Source: Lawsonibacter celer (GTDB lineage Bacteria; Bacillota; Clostridia; Oscillospirales; Oscillospiraceae). Taken from it: a stretch of DNA of 64,000 bases. Below the pieces are notes generated by a model. The model searched no databases. It was not told the origin of the DNA and worked only from the letters and a program-made list of their open reading frames with translations. Positions within the stretch are counted from its first letter, which is position 1, and each line of letters starts with the position of its first letter. The translations under genes were made by a program, and so were the position numbers. The stretch covers positions 114,339 through 178,338 of the forward strand of contig NZ_JACOEA010000005.1 in NCBI RefSeq assembly GCF_014281125.1, written 5' to 3'. Shown here in pieces: positions 61,368 to 64,000 of this stretch.

Positions 61368-62275
61368 ATCGAGAGGAAACGACCAGGCGCGTAGTGGCGC
61401 TGGGCTTTTTTGACGGAGTCCATATTGGCCACGGTGCCCTCCTTCGGCGGGTGGGCGAGGTGGCCGCGTCTTTGGGCGCGGTTCCATCCGCGGTGACCTT
61501 TGACACCCATCCGACCAACCTGATTTTAAAGACGCCCATGCCTCTGCTCACATCCCCCCTGGACCGGGCGGATCTAATGCGGCGGTATTACGGGATCCGG
61601 GACGTGATTGTGGCCCGCTTTGACGAGCGGATGATGCATATGCCCTGGCAAGAGTTTGTCTCCGACTATCTGGTGAAGGAGCATGGCGCCGTCCATCTGG
61701 TGGCGGGACATGATTTTCACTTCGGCTACAAGGGGGAGGGGAACCCGGAACGGCTGGAGGCCATGTGCCGGGAGCTGGGCGTCGGCTGTGACATTATTCC
61801 CAAGGTAGAACAGGACCATATTACCGTCTCTTCCACGTACATCCGCACCCTGATTGCCCAGGGAGAGATGGAACGGGCCAACCAGTTCCTGGGACACCCC
61901 CACACCCTGACGGATACGGTGGCTCACGGCAAAAAGCTGGGGAGCACCTTGGGTTTTCCAACGGTCAACCTGCGGTTTCAGCCGGGGGTGCTGGTGCCGG
62001 CCCACGGGGTGTACGCCACCAAAGTGACCTTTGAAAACGGTGAGAGCCACCCGGCGGTAACCAACGTAGGGGTCCGGCCCACGGTAGACGACGGCGACCG
62101 GGTTACGGTAGAGGGGTATATTCTGGACTTCAATGGGGACCTGTATGGCAAAATGGTCCGCATGGAATTTTATAAATACCTGCGCGGGGAGCGGAAGTTT
62201 AACTCCCTGGAGGAGCTGCGGGACGAGGTTATGCGCAACGCCGAACAGACGCGGACCTATTTTGCGGATCATTGA
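61364..62275 (+). CDS. ribF: Bifunctional riboflavin kinase/FAD synthetase RibF
   Basis: A 303-aa enzyme converting riboflavin to FMN and FAD. The N-terminal FAD synthetase part has VVALGFFDGVHIGHGALLRRV and the VSSTYIRTLIAQGEME motif; the C-terminal kinase has GKKLGSTLGFPTVNL, the GVYATKV strand and VRMEFYKYLRGERKFNSLEELRDEV. The TTG start at 61364 overlaps the truB stop. The gene is in its usual place after truB. Confidence 0.95.
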   Translation: MNREETTRRVVALGFFDGVHIGHGALLRRVGEVAASLGAVPSAVTFDTHPTNLILKTPMPLLTSPLDRADLMRRYYGIRDVIVARFDERMMHMPWQEFVSDYLVKEHGAVHLVAGHDFHFGYKGEGNPERLEAMCRELGVGCDIIPKVEQDHITVSSTYIRTLIAQGEMERANQFLGHPHTLTDTVAHGKKLGSTLGFPTVNLRFQPGVLVPAHGVYATKVTFENGESHPAVTNVGVRPTVDDGDRVTVEGYILDFNGDLYGKMVRMEFYKYLRGERKFNSLEELRDEVMRNAEQTRTYFADH

Positions 62276-62305
62276 TGGCCAAACCGAGGGAAAGGGGAGA
62301 CTGCC

Positions 62306-63625
62306 ATGCGCTATAAAAGAGTGTATCCGATCCTGCTGTGCTTTGTGGGGTATCTATTTGTCCTGGGATTCCTCTTAGGGGAGCCGGGCAGTATCCTGCC
62401 CGGTCTGAAGACCATCATATTTACCGAAGACGCGCTGATCACCGACTACCTCAAGATCGCGGGACCGGGCGCCGCCTTCGTTAACTCCGCGTTGGTGACC
62501 CTGCTGAGCATCGGCCTGCTGTATTTTTCAAAGGCCCCGGTCAATGGCTACACGGTGGTAGAGATCGGCCTAATGGCTGGGTTTGCCCTCTTTGGAAAAA
62601 ACATTGTGAATATTTGGCCGATCATTGGCGGTACCTTTCTCTATGCCAAGCTCCGCCGGGAGCCATTCCACAATTACGCTACAGCAGCGCTTCTGGCTAC
62701 CGCGCTGGCCCCTGTGGTAAGCTATCTGGCGCTGGATAATGGATGGGGCAGTATACCGGCGGGCATACTGGTGGGAGTATTGATCGGATTTGTCCTGCCG
62801 CCGCTGTCGGCCTATACATATAAGATCCAAAACGGCATGAATCTATATAATATGGGATTCGCCTGCGGCCTGCTGGCTCTGATTCTGGCCCCGGTGATGA
62901 GCTCGCTGGGCGCAGACCTGGGGACGGTATATTTGTGGGCGACCGGCTACAATCTCCCCCTGGCCATTGCCATAGGCGTACTGTGCGCTGCGTTTATCCT
63001 TGCGGGCCTCTTTTTCAGCAACCGCCCTGTCTGGGCGGCCTGGGCGGGCTATCGCCGGCTGCTCCAGACCACGGGCCGCGCGCCCAGCGATTATCTGCGT
63101 ATGCTGGGGCCCGCGCCCATGCTCATCAACATGGGGGTGAACGGCCTGATCGGCCTTGCGGTGATCCTGATCACCGGCGGAGATCTGAACGGCCCCACTC
63201 TGGGTGGAATCATGACCATTATCGGCTTTTCTGCCTTCGGCAAGCACGCACGGAACATCGTGCCGGTGATGGCGGGCGTTGTGCTGGGCGGCCTGCTGCT
63301 CCACCAGGATCTGAGCGCCGGATCCCTGCAGCTGGCCATGCTCTTCGGCACTACCCTGGCCCCCATCTCCGGCTGCTTTGGGTGGCCGGTGGGCGTGGTG
63401 GCCGGGTTCCTCCACTCGGCGGTGGTGCTCTATGCCGGCTCACCGGTGTCCGGGCTCAACCTGTACAATAACGGCTTTTCTGGCGGCCTGATCGCCATTG
63501 TGATCTATCCCATCGTCACAGAGGCCATCCGCCACCGCAAGCCGGAGATTCAGGACGAAGATTACTTTGACGCCTTTGAAGAGGATACGCCCACCATTCC
63601 CCCACCCCCGGATGACCGGGGATAA
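62306..63625 (+). CDS. DUF1576 multi-pass membrane protein
   Basis: A 439-aa protein with about ten transmembrane segments in two related halves (GFALFGKNIVNIWPIIGGTFLYAK in the first, GFSAFGKHARNIVPVMAGVVLGG in the second), pointing to an internal duplication. Both halves carry an N-hydrophobic-LYN motif (GMNLYNMGF; GLNLYNNGF). The C-terminus is short and acidic (DEDYFDAFEEDTPTIPPPP). It belongs to DUF1576, likely transporters of unknown substrate. It follows ribF by 30 bases, so it could be read from the same transcript; a link to flavin transport is speculation. Confidence 0.85.
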   Translation: MRYKRVYPILLCFVGYLFVLGFLLGEPGSILPGLKTIIFTEDALITDYLKIAGPGAAFVNSALVTLLSIGLLYFSKAPVNGYTVVEIGLMAGFALFGKNIVNIWPIIGGTFLYAKLRREPFHNYATAALLATALAPVVSYLALDNGWGSIPAGILVGVLIGFVLPPLSAYTYKIQNGMNLYNMGFACGLLALILAPVMSSLGADLGTVYLWATGYNLPLAIAIGVLCAAFILAGLFFSNRPVWAAWAGYRRLLQTTGRAPSDYLRMLGPAPMLINMGVNGLIGLAVILITGGDLNGPTLGGIMTIIGFSAFGKHARNIVPVMAGVVLGGLLLHQDLSAGSLQLAMLFGTTLAPISGCFGWPVGVVAGFLHSAVVLYAGSPVSGLNLYNNGFSGGLIAIVIYPIVTEAIRHRKPEIQDEDYFDAFEEDTPTIPPPPDDRG

Positions 63626-63668
63626 GCCGAAAGAGCGATGGGTTGTGTATCACAGAGAAATTTTACGA

Positions 63669-63710
63669 TAAAAGAGCGTGCGGGCCTGCAGGCCCGCGCG
63701 CTCTTTTTAT
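63669..63710 (+). terminator. Terminator of the translation-ribF operon
   Basis: AAAGAGCG and CGCTCTTT enclose GCGGGCCTGCAGGCCCGC (one mismatch), followed by TTTTTAT. It ends the operon and, reversed, has a short T run too. Confidence 0.9.
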
Positions 63711-63799
63711 AGAGACAGTCGGATGAGTGCTTTGACTGTGCTCCGGTTGAGTCCTGCATATCCGGCCGGACCACCGGGCGCACAGGGATTCCGCCCCTC

Positions 63800-64000
63800 T
63801 TACTCCTTGATATGGGCGAGGGCCTTGGCGAGGGATTTTTTGTGGAGGAGGTTGCTCTGTCTGGAGATCATGATGCGCTGGGCCTGAGGGGAGCCGGCGC
63901 CGTGCATGGACTCGGTGCGGTAGCCCACGGCGGCGGTGCCCAGGGTCAGGTTTTCGATCAGCCGCAGGATGCGCAGGCGGTTCTCGGTGCTGACCCCGTC
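63800..64000 (-). CDS. 4-hydroxybutyryl-CoA dehydratase/vinylacetyl-CoA isomerase-like, C-terminal fragment
   Basis: The last 66 codons of a gene that runs off the right edge on the minus strand. The encoded peptide has LIENLTLGTAAVGYRTESMHGAGSPQAQRIMISRQSN, matching the C-terminus of the 4-hydroxyphenylacetate 3-hydroxylase/4-hydroxybutyryl-CoA dehydratase family (AbfD). AbfD is an Fe-S flavoprotein that turns 4-hydroxybutyryl-CoA to crotonyl-CoA in GABA or succinate to butyrate fermentation. The active-site residues lie outside the window, so only the family is secure. Confidence 0.82.
   Translation of the reverse strand, partial: DGVSTENRLRILRLIENLTLGTAAVGYRTESMHGAGSPQAQRIMISRQSNLLHKKSLAKALAHIKE

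Noticed and set aside
1..64000. CRISPR array, tRNA or rRNA genes
   Set aside because: No regularly spaced direct repeats of array type, and no tRNA or rRNA signature was recognised by eye. A tRNA and rRNA model search would settle it.

Overview
The window looks like a chromosomal segment of a GC-rich, Gram-positive, spore-forming anaerobe of the Oscillospiraceae (Clostridium cluster IV, the Flavonifractor/Lawsonibacter/Intestinimonas neighbourhood). The basis is S-layer homology (SLH) surface proteins, SpoVT, SleB-type and GerMN-type sporulation proteins, a T-box leader, RNase J, the rimP-nusA-ylxR-ylxQ-infB-rbfA-nrnA-truB-ribF cluster, and at the right edge the C-terminus of a 4-hydroxybutyryl-CoA dehydratase-like enzyme of anaerobic butyrate metabolism. 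The genus is an inference; no rRNA or tRNA gene lies in the window.

Layout. 1-3018: end of a three-gene MacAB/YknXYZ-type export operon. 3104-4987: SLH protein. 5060-6992: ferredoxin-nitroreductase, a small membrane protein and a SleB-type cell wall hydrolase. 7052-8830: stand-alone tryptophan synthase beta chain (TrpB2 type) behind a T-box leader whose specifier reads UGG (Trp). 8915-29836: spoVT, split by a mobile element of about 20.4 kb. 29986-32510: MGMT-family protein, DUF815 ATPase, zinc-ribbon protein and a decayed MerR/TipAS regulator. 32612-39733: D,D-carboxypeptidase, ComEA-like protein, two-component system with a GerMN lipoprotein, O-acetylhomoserine sulfhydrylase and prolyl-tRNA deacylase. 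39889-48215: SLH/phosphate-binding fusion, LtaS-like sulfatase, RNase J and a nucleotidyltransferase/phosphomannomutase-like fusion. 48324-52577: MoxR / DUF58 / transglutaminase operon. 52831-63625: translation and RNA operon, interrupted by an 0.8 kb non-coding gap rich in hairpins. 63800-64000: partial dehydratase gene.

The main discovery is the element at 9360-29746. It is integrated inside spoVT (stage V sporulation protein T, a forespore regulator) by a large serine recombinase. Both junctions share the 8-bp core GGGTCGCC. Removing one core copy plus the intervening DNA restores a 180-codon spoVT in frame. The element arms next to the core form an imperfect inverted repeat (16 of 19 positions), as expected for a serine-integrase attP. 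The recombinase gene runs across the left junction, so in the integrated state it is fused in frame to the SpoVT GAF-like domain (720 aa). After excision the same gene would end with a 24-codon tail supplied by the right end (597 aa). The layout resembles the skin-type elements that interrupt sporulation genes in bacilli and are excised during sporulation. Whether this one excises developmentally cannot be decided from sequence alone.

The element is an integrative mobilizable element rather than a full conjugative one. It carries a MOBP-type relaxase with a second gene nested out of frame in its 3' half, a MobC-like protein, a P-loop replication-type ATPase, a RhuM-family protein, a sigma-factor-like protein, a 2361-aa SLH/GLUG/Ig-like surface protein next to a TetR regulator and two overlapping perfect palindromes, and an AbiE toxin-antitoxin pair with two operator-like inverted repeats. 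No type IV secretion genes were seen. Its base composition is visibly less GC-rich than the flanks.
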